Part shown: one piece after another, positions 1-10,578 of the stretch
Position numbering within the stretch: the first letter of the stretch is position 1
How the letters are laid out: each line of letters opens with the position of its first letter
Assembly: GCA_963995525.1 (NCBI GenBank)
Contig: OZ023207.1
Span: 32,029,549 to 32,093,548, forward strand
Direction of reading: 5' to 3'
Length of the DNA: 64,000 nucleotides
Source of the DNA: Escarpia spicata
Lineage: Eukaryota > Annelida > Polychaeta > Sabellida > Siboglinidae
The notes under the pieces: model-generated
Database searches by the model: none
The model's input: the letters and a program-made list of their open reading frames with translations, nothing else
What the model was told of the DNA's origin: nothing
Translations under genes and position numbers: made by a program

Positions 1-165
1 TACACATTGTACATAGATTACACCTCATACATAGAGTATACCTTGTACATCGATTACATAGAATACACCTTGTACACAGCTTACACGTTATACACTGATT
101 ACATATTGTACACATTGTACACACCCTTACATATTGTACATAGTATGTTACACCTCGTATACAGA
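1..165. repeat. Degenerate TACA-rich low-complexity sequence
   Basis: Repeated words such as TTGTACA and TTACA occur at irregular spacing, so this looks like a decayed short tandem repeat that runs off the left edge. It is open in one frame only because of composition; I see no gene. Confidence 0.6.
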
Positions 166-182
166 TACAAGTATCTCTCAAG

Positions 183-457
183 CATACACACATATTACAT
201 ACACACAAGCACATACAGGCACACACACTCACGCGCACATGCACACACTCATGCGCGCAAATACACACACACACACACACACACACATACAAACGCACGC
301 ACACAGGCACATACGCAAACATACACACACGTATACACGTACTCACACGTACATACTCATATACATATACAATCACAAACACACACACACACACGCACAC
401 ACACACATACGCACGCGCACGCACGCATACACACGCACGCACGCACGCACGCGCACG
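183..457. repeat. Interrupted (CA)n microsatellite with ACGC blocks
   Basis: Long runs of alternating CA with ACGC and ACAT interruptions. The His/Thr-rich open frames across it are composition artefacts. Confidence 0.9.
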
Positions 458-759
458 TCACTTTGCCCAGTCGTAACAAGGCGGCGATGTACACGCACGA
501 AAGCAAGTGCCAAATGGCGATCGATGGTGCACCATTGACGTCACCACTACGTATTCGGAGCAGTTTAGTATTCCCGTATAATGCAGCTCATTAATTCTGC
601 GACTCCACAGAACGGTCTTGATAGTTCCTATGTAGCAGTTGATGACAATGTAGGTGACATTACACCTGGTTGCAACCAATTTCCTGGGCTCAGTTTCCAA
701 TTATAATGTTTTTTTGGTAACTTGAATATTTAACAAGCAATGTGTTTCCCGAATAGAAT

Positions 760-1090
760 GTTCGGGGTACCATGGACAGAAAAGAAAGTAATGTAAACAC
801 GAATACAACACCCAAAATAAACAGAACGATCATTGGGAAACAAGAAGCAGAGCATGTAGACAATGTGGTTAGAAAGCAACAGACCCACAGACAGAGGGAA
901 AGGTCGAGGGATAAGAGGACATCAAACGATAAAACAGTACTTAATGGTCTGGCAACGTGGCTAGGGAGGAGCATAACAAAGCTTTCACAAAACACAAAGG
1001 CTCGAGGGGCTGGCGGGTCAACGTCTGCAACAAGCACATCATCGGGGAGAAAGAGACGCTCCTTTAAATTGCACAATACAATAACTTGAC
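760..1090 (+). mobile_element. Relic of an RTE/BovB-like LINE, C-terminal end of ORF
   Basis: The open frame at 772-1089 contains GLATWLGRSITKLSQNT, which lines up with the C-terminal tail of the clearer LINE at 4590-5420 (DSLSTWCGRSTTELLQTT in its repaired frame). Shifting frame after this block gives a WRVNVCNKH-like stretch matching the usual WR-x-M-x-x-N-x-x tail. The upstream basic segment sits where the GKRSRGRQR motif lies in the family. No start, RT core or endonuclease is present. This is a decayed 3' fragment; the call rests on short motifs and could be wrong. Confidence 0.4.
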
Positions 1091-1938
1091 GTCTATTTAA
1101 TCACCTGCTTACTTGTTACCCATAAATCATTCCCAAACCAGATCATCTCCATTTTTGCAATGACCAGTGAATAGTGCACATTCTTACGTCACGCGGCCTA
1201 CTGACAAATGTATTCATACGCATTTAGCGACCGACTAACACATTAATTCAACAGAAAGCTTTGACACCACGCTGCATTAAAACGTAATTACTACCCATCA
1301 ATCTTATCCAGTATATATATGCTCCAAGATGTTTACACATAATCTATAGTTTCATAGGAACTCTTTATATTTAACCATGGATAAATCGTAACTATAGTTG
1401 GTGACCAGGTAACGCCTCCTACATACAGGTTCAAATCCACCATTCGGTACTTTGTATATTCCGATCTATTTATTTTGTCTCAGAACATGTATTTTATATA
1501 AGCATGACCCGTGTGTATAACTTGTGTTAGCCTGGTATAAATGTGTTAGTGTTTAATACGCTATACGTAGACGCCGGATGTTCTATGACGTAATCCAACA
1601 TGACGTCGCGTGTTGGGTTGAACGCACGCGTGGATACGAGGATATGCATGTGTGCACACGTGTTTCTATTGGCGCGAACGGAAATTCGCATCCGGAAAAC
1701 CGTACTAGGGAGTCGAAACCAGACTCTTCTTCAATGCAATACTCGTTTCATATCATAATCATTTAGAGAAAAATAAAACCCATTTATATCTACAAAATAT
1801 TAACTCGTTTACGCAATTGTGTTTTCAGATTTGATAAAAAAAACGTCGAACAAACTATGAAATAAGTATAATTTGACAAAAAGCAACAAAAAGTATCCGT
1901 CCCACACTTACGCAAGCATGCACGAACACACACACATA
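1091..1938. other. No gene seen; isolated B-box-like motif
   Basis: AT-rich sequence with no convincing exon. GGTTCAAATCC at 1428-1438 matches a tRNA/SINE B box, but no cloverleaf or good A box at the right distance could be drawn, so it is at most a decayed tRNA-derived SINE. Confidence 0.4.
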
Positions 1939-2115
<177 letters not shown>

Positions 2116-2216
2116 GCACGCACGCACACAGACCCACACGCGCGCTCGCACAACTGATTCGTGATGGGAGCAGTTAATCGTGAGGGAATGTTAAGGCGGT
2201 TACAAGTTACAAGCAG

Positions 2217-2284
2217 CAGTGCCTCCAGGCTGCCGTGGCAGTGCCTCCAGGCTGCCGTGGCAGTCCCTCCAGGCTGCTGTGACA
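2217..2284. repeat. Three copies of a 22-bp GC-rich repeat
   Basis: The word GCCTCCAGGCTGCCGTGG recurs at 22-bp steps (2221, 2243, 2265). The third copy carries substitutions. Confidence 0.9.
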
Positions 2285-2530
2285 CGATTATAAACGTTTA
2301 CTGTTTACCCTCTCTGCCACAGACGTTATGACAAAGTTTACCTTTCCAGGAATGAGCAGTCAGTTTCCTATGTGACCCGGCACAACCTCATCTATTGGAG
2401 CCATTTGGACGACGTCCACTTCATCACGTCGTAAACATCGCAGACATTGATAAACGATCAACGTCTGAGAAACTCGACGTCTTATCGCATATTAGCTGAA
2501 GTGCAGGGCCCGTCACATACATGGACCGCC

Positions 2531-2994
2531 TAGGGTGACATCAGTCCTCAGCGTAACATCAATCATCGGGTAGCGTGACATCAGTCCTCGGGTAGCGAGA
2601 CATCAGTGCTCGGGTAGCGAGACATCAGTGCTCGGGTAGCGTGACATCAGTCCTCGAGTAGCGAGACATCAGTGCTCGGGTAGCGTGACATCAGTCCTCG
2701 GGTAGCGAGACATCAGTCCTCGGGTAGCATGACATCAGTCCTCGAGTGGCGTGACATCAGCCTTCGAGTGGAGTGACATCAGTCTTCGAGTAGCGAGACA
2801 TCAGTCCTCGGATGTAGTGACATCAGTCCGCGGATGGAGTGACATCATTCCTCAGGTGGAGTGACATCATTCCTCGGGTGGAGTGACATCATTCCTTGGA
2901 TGTAGTGACATCAGTCCGCGGATGGAGTGACATCATTCCGCGGATGGAGTGACACCATTCCTCGGGTGGAGTGACATCATTCCTCGGGTAGCGA
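2531..2994. repeat. 22-bp minisatellite array, about 21 copies
   Basis: The core GTGACATCAGTCCTCGGGTA repeats with 22-bp spacing. Two variant classes exist: GGTAGCG in the left part and GGATGGAG or GGTGGAG in the right part, which suggests growth by block duplication. Every copy carries TGACATCA or AGACATCA, close to a CRE/AP-1 half-site. No coding potential beyond repeat-derived frames. Confidence 0.95.
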
Positions 2995-3003
2995 TAAGGT
3001 AGT

Positions 3004-3329
3004 AATAAAACTAACGTAACAATACTATGCATGTACAAGCTTACAGGTGTGTATAAACTGCAAGTACCCATTTCAGGCCCAATACAGAGGAGTTGTACAC
3101 ATACATATTTCCAATACTTTGAACCAGCAAATTCATGCTTCTAGTACCTTCATTTACAATGGCATGACATTTTTTGATCAATTCAATCAGAAATTTATTT
3201 CATACAAAACGGTACAGCAATATACATCATGATGATCTTGTCCAATGTATCAATACAATAAAACTAACGTACTAATACTATGCATATACTAGTTTACAAG
3301 AGTGAATTAACTGCACTGTATCCAGTTCA
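3004..3329. repeat. Diverged local duplication, spacing 253 bp
   Basis: About 72 bp beginning AATAAAACTAACGTA at 3004 recur at 3257 with scattered differences; both copies share ATACTATGCAT. The DNA between is not obviously duplicated. Confidence 0.7.
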
Positions 3330-3931
3330 TACACAGTAGCACAACATAACATAACAAATATATAGTACTGCTATCAGTTTAGTGCAATAAGAGTATTCTT
3401 AAGTATACATTTTTATTAAATTAGTATCAGATATAGACTAGATTATATGTAAAGGTATACAACATTTCCAGTTGTGTCATAGTCATGTATGTGTATTTGC
3501 CTGACTAGGTCATAGGTGTCATAAAACAAAAACATAGCTGTACGCAGCATTTGGGTAATGTACGTAATCCTTGTGACATGAACTTGACTGTCATTACAAT
3601 GCCTAGGTTGAGTAGAAATACAACACAAGAAGATAATGAATGTATATAATGATATGTCATAATGACAAGCCTTTAACCATAGCCTGGTGAGTGTTAGGAC
3701 CAATATTGTGGCCTAAGTAAATCCATTTAAAAAATAATTCTTGCATACCATCAAAGTAGAAACAAACCCGGACATGTTGAGTCTAACATCTTATCTATGC
3801 TTAGAAAATAATATACAGGACAAACCCCAGTGTTTACTGCCACTGGCTGGGAAAGACGGCTAGAAATAGACCAACGGTTGACACTACATTTTACAACAAG
3901 ACCACACAGCCCTTTATCGATGCTTGCCATT
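3330..3931. other. No gene seen
   Basis: AT-rich, stop-dense in all frames, no repeat recognised. It could be 3' UTR or intron of the candidate - strand gene to the right. Confidence 0.4.
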
Positions 3932-4092
3932 TCAGATTGACATTGCCACCATGCATTTGTTGAGACGCCTTTGTTTTGTTTTCCTCCTGTTGAATAATTG
4001 AGCTCTTGTTTTCAAACAGGCGGAATGATCATCCAAATGCTTTAAGCATGGTGGCATCGATGCGCTGATGAAAGCCATGGTTTCCTCTTTAT
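3932..4092 (-). CDS. Weak candidate exon, unknown protein
   Basis: On the - strand a good acceptor (TTTCTTTTCAG) precedes a 52-codon open stretch rich in Lys, Arg and Met that ends in TGA at 3932-3934. Its phase does not join to the exon at 5519-5667 through any obvious donor, so it may belong to another transcript or to none. No family recognised. Confidence 0.15.
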
Positions 4093-4589
4093 CTGAAAAG
4101 AAACTTAAAAAATTATATTACAAAACACTTTACACAATTTTTCTACTGCAAAAAAATGTGTGACATAACTGTTATTGTTAAGGGTATCCATGAAAACAGT
4201 CTTGAAAAAATACTTTAAATGTGTCTTTGCTGTAGTCTGACAGATTTTTTAAACTATCAATATAGTTCACATTTATATCAAAACACATATCTCTAAATCA
4301 CATTTGTTCACAAAAAGTGCATTTATAAAGTAATATCCTGCTTCTCTATTATTAATGGCCATTTAGAGAATACTCAATTTAGTGTATTTGTAATTTACAC
4401 ATCTCCTATAATACGTGTCTTATCATTCATGTTTACATTGTTGTTTTCTGTATTACTCTCTCCATGCACTAACATCCTCATATTTGTAATACATTTTTTT
4501 TTTATATATTAAAAAAACATTGATTTGTGTCTGTATTCTGATGACATAATGCATCACCCGATCTCTTTTCACTATACAGTGAGAGTATC
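4093..4589. other. No gene seen, AT-rich
   Basis: A/T-rich with a T run near 4493-4502. No repeat or exon recognised; this is the DNA into which the adjacent LINE fragment inserted. Confidence 0.4.
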
Positions 4590-5420
4590 TGACACACATT
4601 AGAAGATATGCCAGGCATTCAAGTAGGGGGATACAACATGAATTATTTACAATATGCAGACGACGCAGGACTGATTGCTGAGAACGAAATAGATCTACAA
4701 CAGATGTTAGATACAGTAATAAGGGAAAGTGAGAAAAAAGGTCTGTCCCTGAACAAAAAGAAAACAGAAATCATGGTCATTTCAAAGAAAAATTACACAA
4801 TATGCAACATGGTAGCATATGGCACTGTTTTGAAGCAAGTCCGAACGTTTAACTATCTAGGATCACTAATAACATCCGACGGTCGATGAGATAAAGAGAA
4901 GAATTGCTCAAGCCAAAACAGCTTTTCACCACATGAAAAACATTTTAACAAATAAAAATATATCAACTGAAGTGAGAAAACGTGTACTGCAATGCTACAT
5001 AGAGCCCATATTGCTATATGGATGTGAATCCTGGAGAATAACTAAAAGTTTACAAAAAATCATAGAAGCCACTGAAATGTGGTTGTTAAGAAGAATACTG
5101 CGAGTGCCGTGGACTGCAAAGCAAAGCAATGAAGTCATCCTTAGGACAGCCAAATCAAAAAGAAAGATCATCAACAAAGTTAGAACACAACAAGCACGAT
5201 TTATAGGCCATGTCATGAGAAAGAAAAAGTTAGAACAAATAGTAACAACAGGAAAGATAGAAGGAAAAAGATCCAGAGGACGCCAGAGAATAAAAAATAA
5301 TAGATAGTCTGTCAACATGGTGTGGAAGGAGCACAACAGAACTGCTACAAACTACACACGACCGTGCGGTTTGGAGGGCCATGATCGCCAACGCCTGTGA
5401 CAGACATGGCACATAGAAGA
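4590..5420 (+). mobile_element. 5'-truncated RTE/BovB-like LINE: RT palm to C terminus
   Basis: Three frame-shifted pieces give the 3' part of a non-LTR reverse transcriptase. Piece 1 (4593-4889) has the catalytic YADD box at 4653-4664, then KKGLSLNKKKTEIMVISKK and the YLGSLITSDGR thumb motif. A small deletion near 4886 breaks the frame. Piece 2 (about 4886-5297) reads on through CYIEPILLYGCESW, ATEMWLLRRILRVPWTA, FIGHVMRKKKL and GKRSRGRQRIK. A second frameshift near 5300 leads to DSLSTWCGRSTTELLQ, WRAMIANA, RHGT and a stop at 5413-5415. A GAAGAAGAAGAA-type 3' tail follows. Everything upstream of the palm is missing, as usual for LINE 5' truncation. The thumb and tail motifs fit the RTE/BovB group; the exact clade is inference. 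It is a dead copy. Confidence 0.92.
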
Positions 5421-5518
5421 AGAAGAATGCAAGGTAGTCTAATAGGATAATGAAATAATGATCTGCTACAGATTATTAATGGTTGGATTCCATAAAAATG
5501 TATGTGAAGTTTCATCAT

Positions 5519-5667
5519 CTACTCCAAGTACGTATGTATCTTGCCAGCATGGTTGTTCTTTCTTGGCAAATTGCCCTTTGGCCCTTGTTCTGCTCTTTGT
5601 CCATTGAAGAAAGACTGGAAATGCTCCACAAGCATAACGTCTACCTCCTGCCAATGGATGTTCTTTG
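5519..5667 (-). CDS. Candidate exon C of unrecognised - strand gene
   Basis: Preceded on the - strand by a good acceptor (GTGTCACTTTCAG). Read in the phase left open by exon B, it encodes 48 residues starting (A)KNIHWQEVDVMLVEHFQSFF and ending in TAG at 5519-5521. The W-x-E-V-x-x-x-L-V-x-H-F pattern recalls short Trp/His-containing segments in uncharacterised invertebrate proteins, but I cannot name a family. A competing frame is also open across this stretch, which weakens the call. The LINE at 4590-5420 lies just 3' of it. Confidence 0.35.
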
Positions 5668-6522
5668 CTGAAAGTGACACCATTGTAGCAGTAAAACCAG
5701 GAAAACATGATACGTAATTTATATACATATTACATAATTAATAGGCCTGTGCTTTTTAACTTGCACAGCTAAAGGAAAATTATTTATTCACCCTGTTTGT
5801 GACTTGCTGAGTAAATATATAACTGAACTTACATTATCAATGTTGTATCTTAAACGTCTGGACATATTTTAGTTTTTGAATTAAGCGCTATATATTAATA
5901 AATAGTATTAATATTATGAAAGAATAGCACAGAGACCTCTCAAAATCCTGATTCTTGTTCAACGGAGCTGTCAGGACTTTTTGAGGTATGTGTTCTTTTT
6001 GTTCATAATGAATATAAAATAATCCAGGATCAATATACATGTTGTCATTATTATTTTAAGCATTGAAGAGGAAATAATAATGTATAACAAAATTCTGATT
6101 GACTGATCTATCATATTGCATCATATGAAAATATGAAACAAATTGTTTTATTTGATATACAAAACAGTTAATATACTCATTCTTCATCAAATGACTTTTA
6201 AAATGTCCATATTCACATTGCCAAAGCAAATTGTTACATGTTGCAAAATAAATTAAAACACTAAACAGGTATTACACTATATATGGTCATGCATAACACT
6301 TAAAAAGTCAAAGCCCATAACCACTTTCTTGAGTTTAATAACATTCCAACAAACAACTTATTGCAATTGTACGATGGTATTTGCTATCAATTAAATAATT
6401 TTTGAAAAATCATCCCTTCTACCCTATCACATGTATACATACATATATATGTGAAACATCAATGAATTTAGATGGATATGTTGGTGGTTCACTACTTACT
6501 TTCAATCATAATGCAAAGTCAC
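5668..6522. other. AT-rich, probable intron with local duplications
   Basis: No exon seen. The motif TGTTACATGTTGCA near 6233 recurs as TGTTACATGCTGCA near 6727, both followed by AAAACACTA. TTTGCTATCAATTA near 6378 recurs near 6640. The pieces are not evenly spaced, so this is a scrambled local duplication rather than a tandem array. Confidence 0.5.
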
Positions 6523-6579
6523 CTCTCTTTCTTGGTTGTGGTGAATCATTGACACTGCTGCTGTTGTTGTCTGCCACAG
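6523..6579 (-). CDS. Candidate exon B of unrecognised - strand gene
   Basis: 57 nt between an acceptor (AATATGTTGTAG) and a donor (GAG|GTGACT). In phase 1 it encodes VADNNSSSVNDSPQPRKR, a Ser-rich linker ending in a basic cluster. Phase 1 in and phase 1 out match exon A on one side and exon C on the other. A stronger-looking donor (GTAAGT at about 6498-6503) lies beyond a stop codon and was not used. Confidence 0.3.
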
Positions 6580-6968
6580 CTACAACATATTGTAATTGTA
6601 AAATTAATGATGGTGATATTGATGTGATCAGTGTGTTTTTGCTATCAATTACCATAAATAAGTTGGGAAGTAAAAACCATCCCATTATTTCTCCGAAAGA
6701 TGCCAAAATATGTGAAATCATAAATTGTTACATGCTGCAGAATAAAATAAAACACTAAGAAGATATTGCACATAATACATTATGCGCGGTCCGTATGAAC
6801 TAAACCATCACTAATGTGATCACCAAAATGTAATTGCGAGGCGAGTCATGAGAAGGATCTGGTGCTCAATGGTGCCATAAAATGACAACAAAAATGAAAT
6901 GATCATTTTTATTACAGAACAATTATATAGCCTATTACATAATTATTAATTTAACTTGAACAACTCAC

Positions 6969-7035
6969 ACACCAGGGGTACTTCATTTTCTGCACATTTC
7001 CAAGCCCGAAGTTGACGGAATTGGTGTACAGGTTC
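6969..7035 (-). CDS. Candidate exon A of unrecognised - strand gene
   Basis: 67 nt between acceptor ATACATTCCAG and donor GTGAGT. It encodes EPVHQFRQLRAWKCAENEVPLV plus one nucleotide (phase 1), so it joins exon B in frame. A further 39-nt open piece at 7119-7157, with acceptor CATTTCAAG and donor GTAATT, would join it in phase 0 (ending MERMQWE), but the implied intron is only about 83 bp. Family unknown; RNA evidence would decide. Confidence 0.28.
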
Positions 7036-7157
7036 CTGGAATGTATTTATACAAAAGGTGGTTAATTGTTTGCCGTACATTTTGCACATAAAGTAGTAGT
7101 GATGTTTGTTAGAATTACTTCCCATTGCATTCTTTCCATCGTTGTACTAGGATATTT

Positions 7158-7697
7158 CTTGAAATGAAATGGTACACATTATACAAGTAATGTTATAATG
7201 TGCTAAAAAAAAAATTATTAATTAAATTATTAATTCAATTTGACATACACAATTGTCAGTGCAAGTGTTGTTTTGAATTTGAGGGTGAGTGTATCAGACA
7301 CAGAACAATTAATTTGAAAAGTCATTTAAGTTACAATTAATTAAGATATTTCTCAATAAAATAAATTTCCCATACACCAATTCTGTAAATTAAATTAGCT
7401 AAAAATTAAATTAACTTTTTCAGTTTAATTAACACCACAGTTAGTACATTTATCTATGTATCTTTGCTTATTACTTCTAGTTGTTTCTGAATTTAATACT
7501 GTTTGTGACCTTCTAGTATATAATCGGTTTGTTACATAAATTGAAGAATTAAGTTCATCATGAAGGGATTCTGAATAGATCTAAAAAAGCTACATACCAT
7601 TATCTTACAAAATAATACTAGTTTGAGGATTTTGTAGTATGCCCACTTTGGGTTTCGCTCCATTAGAAACATTGTGGAGAGCCTCAGGTGGTTGTTA
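7158..7697. other. No gene seen, AT-rich
   Basis: Dominated by ATTAATT words and stop codons in all frames. If the candidate gene is real, its upstream exons should lie here or beyond the minisatellite, but none could be chosen. Confidence 0.4.
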
Positions 7698-8189
7698 GAG
7701 TGGGTGTCTCTTGAAACTGTCAGCAATAGGAGATACAAAGGATCACAATGAGTAGGTGTCTCTTAAAACTATCAGCAATGGGAGATATAAACGATCACAA
7801 TGAGTGGGTGCCTGTTGAAACTGTCAGCAATGGGAGATACAATGGATGACAATGAGTGGGGTGTCTTGAAACTGTCAGCAATGTTAGATACAAAGGATCA
7901 TAATGAATGGGTGTCTGTTGAAACTGTCAGCAATGGGAGATACAAAGGATCACAATGAGTGGGTGTCTGTTGAAATTGTCAGTATTAGGAGATATAAAGA
8001 ATCACAGTGAGTGGGTGTCTGTTGAAATTGTCACTATTAGAAGATATAAAGAATCACAGTGAGTGGGTGTCTGTTGAAATTGTCAGTATTAGGAGATATA
8101 AAGAATCACAGTGAGTGGGTGTCTGTTGAAATTGTCAGTATTAGGAGATATAAAGAATCACAGTGAGTGGGTGTCTGTTGAGACTGTTG
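7698..8189. repeat. 52-bp minisatellite array, about 9.5 copies
   Basis: The landmark GTGGGTGTCTGTTGAAA recurs every 52 bp (for example 8011 and 8063). The right-hand units (ATTGTCAGTATTAGGAGATA type) are nearly identical, while the left-hand units differ from each other, which points to recent growth at the right end. Confidence 0.95.
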
Positions 8190-8264
8190 TCAAGAAACCA
8201 GATGATGCCGCAGCCCAAGGATACTGACACAACGGTACCACACAACACGCAGCCCAGCGGGAAG

Positions 8265-8616
8265 AAACATGTGCGTAATTCTTACCGATGAGGGACATCA
8301 GTTGAAGACCTGGAAAGAACATTTCGAAGAACTGCTGAACCGACCAGCGTCAGAGGACCCGAGATGTCCTCCAGGTCAACTGTGAAGGACGAGTCAAAGC
8401 AAAAATACAATTATCTCCTTAATATAGGAAAATATCCTGCTATTCAAAGCAATCAAAGCAAACCTTGATAACTCCATATTGTTGCTGTGTAATCTGCTTG
8501 GAAAGATATAGGACAACGAAGAAATATCAACCAGATGGAAAGAAGACTCACGCTCCTAGAGAAAGAGTTATGCTGGAATGCAACAATGGTAGTAGGGTAG
8601 TACTCCTGTTAGTGCC
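8265..8616 (+). mobile_element. RTE-like LINE fragment, endonuclease-RT linker to RT motif 1
   Basis: In one frame 8280-8380 reads ILTDEGHQLKTWKEHFEELL then NRPASEDP, the standard linker before the RT domain. After a gap the sequence gives ANLDNSILLLCNLLGKI, a stop, DNEEISTRWKED, and in another frame a decayed version of the LPKKGDL-x-x-CNNWRGI block, ending LLLVP. That order is the family's own. The ORF then breaks off exactly where the motif at 8617 begins. Frameshifts and a nonsense codon show it is dead. Confidence 0.8.
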
Positions 8617-8681
8617 GGTGTACTGGTCTGGAAGTAAGTTCCGGTCTGAGAGTAAGTTCCGGTTCCGTTTGTGCGAATTGC
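8617..8681 (+). repeat. Left copy of a ~60-bp motif, inverted at 13986-14046
   Basis: GGTGTACTGGTCTGGAAG is followed by two 18-bp near-repeats of GGTCTGGAAGTAAGTTCC and then GGTTCCGTTTTG-like sequence. The reverse complement of 13986-14046 matches at about 50 of 55 positions. It abuts the broken LINE exactly, as a transposon end would. Confidence 0.75.
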
Positions 8682-8727
8682 ACATGCTCGCGCAAGCGCA
8701 GTACACCAAATGCGACCAGCGGTGAAC

Positions 8728-8879
8728 AACGTGACATCAGGTGACTGATCAACTTTGACCCCGTGCCAGAAGGATGCGACGACTGAATCACATTGCAGTA
8801 AGCAACGTGACCTCAGGTGACTGATCAACTTTGACCCCTTGCTCGTCGCACGCACCGACTGAGTTACATAATTAGTATT
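8728..8879. repeat. Two copies of a 76-bp unit
   Basis: AACGTGACATCAGGTGACTG at 8728 recurs at 8804 with one change, followed in both by ATCAACTTTGACCCC and a diverging remainder. Confidence 0.9.
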
Positions 8880-9576
8880 AGCCAAGAAAAATGATGTCTT
8901 TAACCAGTTCTATAGGTATCATATATTAGGTTGATTTGAAAATTTCGATGTCGAGAACGCAAGAGAAATGTTGTTTTAGCGCCGTTGGAAACATGCAACA
9001 TTTGTTTGATTTTGACCGATCTGTGTCAAGTCAGACCAAGAGCGCGTCACCCCAGCCAGATGCAGTTCATTACTTATTCGATTTCTTATAATTTAAATCA
9101 CTACATAAACAAAATGATATGTTTTAACTGTAAATGTGATAATACTAAATTGCTATTTTATGAATTTACGCCTGGGCCAAGCCAATTCTGCTAAAAGAGG
9201 CTATAGTATATACAGAACCTAGCCTAGTAGTCAGACATACTACAAAGTCACAGGGCTTGATACTGCTTGTTACTGCTTACCATTGGGCTTGGGTTGGCTT
9301 AGTTGGGTCAGGTTAGGTTTACTGTTTAGACTTAGCGTTACTCAGACTAGAAATAATATGTTTTATTATGCAATTATTTTAACATGTATTTTATTTTGAA
9401 AAGACTGATATTTATTTATATATAATATCACTAAGTCTAAGTTGCTAACAACCAATTAATTGATATTATTATTATGAAATCAACAAATTGTTATAAAAGT
9501 TGTTTTGGGGTAAAATACTACAATTATTGGACTTATTTTCATTAAAAAACGTTTCATGAAATTGCTAGGCGTGTTG
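8880..9576. other. No gene seen
   Basis: AT-rich; the 69-codon frame at 8985-9194 has no known motif and a composition like its surroundings. Confidence 0.4.
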
Positions 9577-9845
9577 TAATGTATACCATATGCCTTCACC
9601 AGTTGATGTATCATTTTGTGATAACAGGCAATGCAATCCACATGCCTTCACCGGTTGATGTATCATTGTGTGATAACAGGCAATGTAATCCACATGCCTT
9701 CACCGGTTGATGTATCATTGTGTGATAACAGGCAATGCAATCCATATGCCTTCACCAGTTGATGTATCATTGTGTGATAACAGGCAATGTAATCCACATG
9801 CCTTCACCGGTTGATGTATCATTGTGTGATAACACGCAATGTATT
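9577..9845. repeat. Second 52-bp minisatellite, about 5 copies
   Basis: ATGCCTTCACCGGTTGATGT recurs every 52 bp (9643, 9695, 9747, 9799). The unit has no sequence similarity to the 52-bp unit at 7698-8189, so the shared length may be chance. Confidence 0.95.
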
Positions 9846-10578
9846 AAATGTAAGAACACCACAGTTATATCTATCGAGTATCACAATTATTATGAATTTA
9901 TGTGTTACATAATACATTTTATTACATATTACTATTTTGATTAAAGGAGGCAGAGATATGAAATGAAAAGATGTGCATGTGGAATCAAGATAGTAATTAT
10001 TATATGATATATGATGGCCTTTTTATTTCACATATTGTTAGAAATGCCCAAACAACTTGAATCCGTCGTACAAACCTGTGTCTGATAGTGAACTGTTAAG
10101 GTATGGCCCTTTAAAGTCACGTGACCATGACACATGTCACCTGCCTGCATACTTCATCTGGCGGAATATGACGGTGAACATATCTACACGTAACAAGTTA
10201 ACATACAGTGTCCTGTGAACATAACCTGTACATTACACGTAGACATCATTTTGAAGAACACAACGTTATTTTACGACACACTGAAATATGAAAATTGCTG
10301 AATAGATCTTGCAACGTGCTGGCGTTGATTTGTAAGATAATCGATTTATGAAACAAATCACTGTGAATATTGCTAGAAAGACTATATTGTGAGCAGGCTT
10401 CTTCATCATGCACATTCCCACGGTGAGTAACGCAGAAACCAGTCTTGTATTCGGCACAAATGATGTCGGATCCAGCGTCGGAATACTGTGAACAATTTAA
10501 TAAGCATTTCTTCATCAAGTTCATGTTGAAATGCAGAACATTAGATTACGAAACACTGACATTTAATTCCTGAACTGT
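9846..10578. other. No supported gene; open - strand frames
   Basis: Two overlapping - strand frames at 10246-10524 stay open. One begins with a basic-hydrophobic stretch (MMKKPAHNIVFLAIFTVICF) that could pass for a signal peptide, but there is no homology, splice support or length to back it. Confidence 0.3.

Noticed and set aside
7..594. Long His/Thr/Tyr-rich open frames
   Set aside because: They are readings of CA/TACA microsatellite DNA.
1380..1450. tRNA gene
   Set aside because: Only a B-box-like GGTTCAAATCC is present; no foldable cloverleaf was found.
10246..10524. Possible secreted Cys-containing small protein on the - strand
   Set aside because: Two frames compete, there is no homology or splice evidence, and it is isolated.
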